DNA from: Pelagibacteraceae bacterium
Lineage (GTDB): Bacteria > Pseudomonadota > Alphaproteobacteria > HIMB59 > GCA-002718135
Direction: 5' to 3'
Length of the DNA stretch: 64,000 nucleotides
Assembly (NCBI GenBank): GCA_002717485.1
Contig: PBDW01000024.1
Span: forward strand, 1 to 64,000
Made by a program: the position numbers and the translations under genes. The notes below the pieces were generated by a model. It did no database searches. It was not told the origin of the DNA and saw nothing but the letters and a program-made list of their open reading frames with translations. Numbering within the stretch: position 1 is the stretch's first letter; each line of letters begins with the position of its first letter. This document shows, piece by piece, positions 63,850 through 64,000 of the stretch.

Positions 63850-64000
63850 ATGAATAAAAACAATTCTCTTCCAGACCATGGATTCAAAATTAATGAATTT
63901 GAATCGCGCTTGAATAGCGCTCACAAAAAAATGCATAAATATGATTTAGACGCCTTATTGCTAACTACCCCGCATAATTTTAGATATTTTACTGGTTTTG
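63850..64000 (+). CDS. M24 family metallopeptidase (Xaa-Pro peptidase-like), 5' partial, runs off window
   Basis: MNKNNSLPDHGFKINEFESRLNSAHKKMHKYDLDALLLTTPHNFRYFTGF.. creatinase-type N-terminus; open to the window edge. Confidence 0.65.
   Translation, partial: MNKNNSLPDHGFKINEFESRLNSAHKKMHKYDLDALLLTTPHNFRYFTGF

Noticed and set aside
1-64000. CRISPR arrays, toxin-antitoxin or phage-defence islands
   Set aside because: No regularly spaced direct repeats, cas-like or defence-like ORFs found by eye on either strand

Overview
AT-rich, gene-dense 64 kb chromosomal window, most likely from a streamlined (probably marine) alphaproteobacterium; that placement is inferred from gene content and order, not from a search. 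It is mainly housekeeping: a tRNA-Val at the left edge, the prmC-prfA-hisS-ispG-rodZ-like run, lysC/ubiG, argJ, secA, accA, aroK-aroB, bolA/J-domain/cobS/cobT, tgt-yhhQ, rpmB, pyrD, class I lysS, ferredoxin plus its reductase, ctaA, def/COQ9/rpsU, split pntA plus pntB, pepF, pyk, an LKR/SDH (saccharopine) pair, uvrB, a dimethylglycine/sarcosine-dehydrogenase-like gene, cspA, yajQ and rmuC. I see no rRNA, CRISPR array, prophage or intact mobile element. The best second-look items are: (1) ctaA interrupted by one in-frame TAG, with the conserved C-terminus continuing in the same frame; (2) argJ split by a -1 frameshift at an A6 run; (3) a tRNA-Val(GAC) with C instead of U at position 33, next to a tyrosine-recombinase 3' remnant; (4) two perfect tandem 12-bp palindromes upstream of a marR gene; (5) a CobS/CobT AAA+/VWA pair with a J-domain protein and no visible cobN; (6) uncharacterised proteins between accA and aroK and next to argJ; (7) convergent genes sharing stop codons. 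I found no clearly novel multi-gene defence or mobile system.
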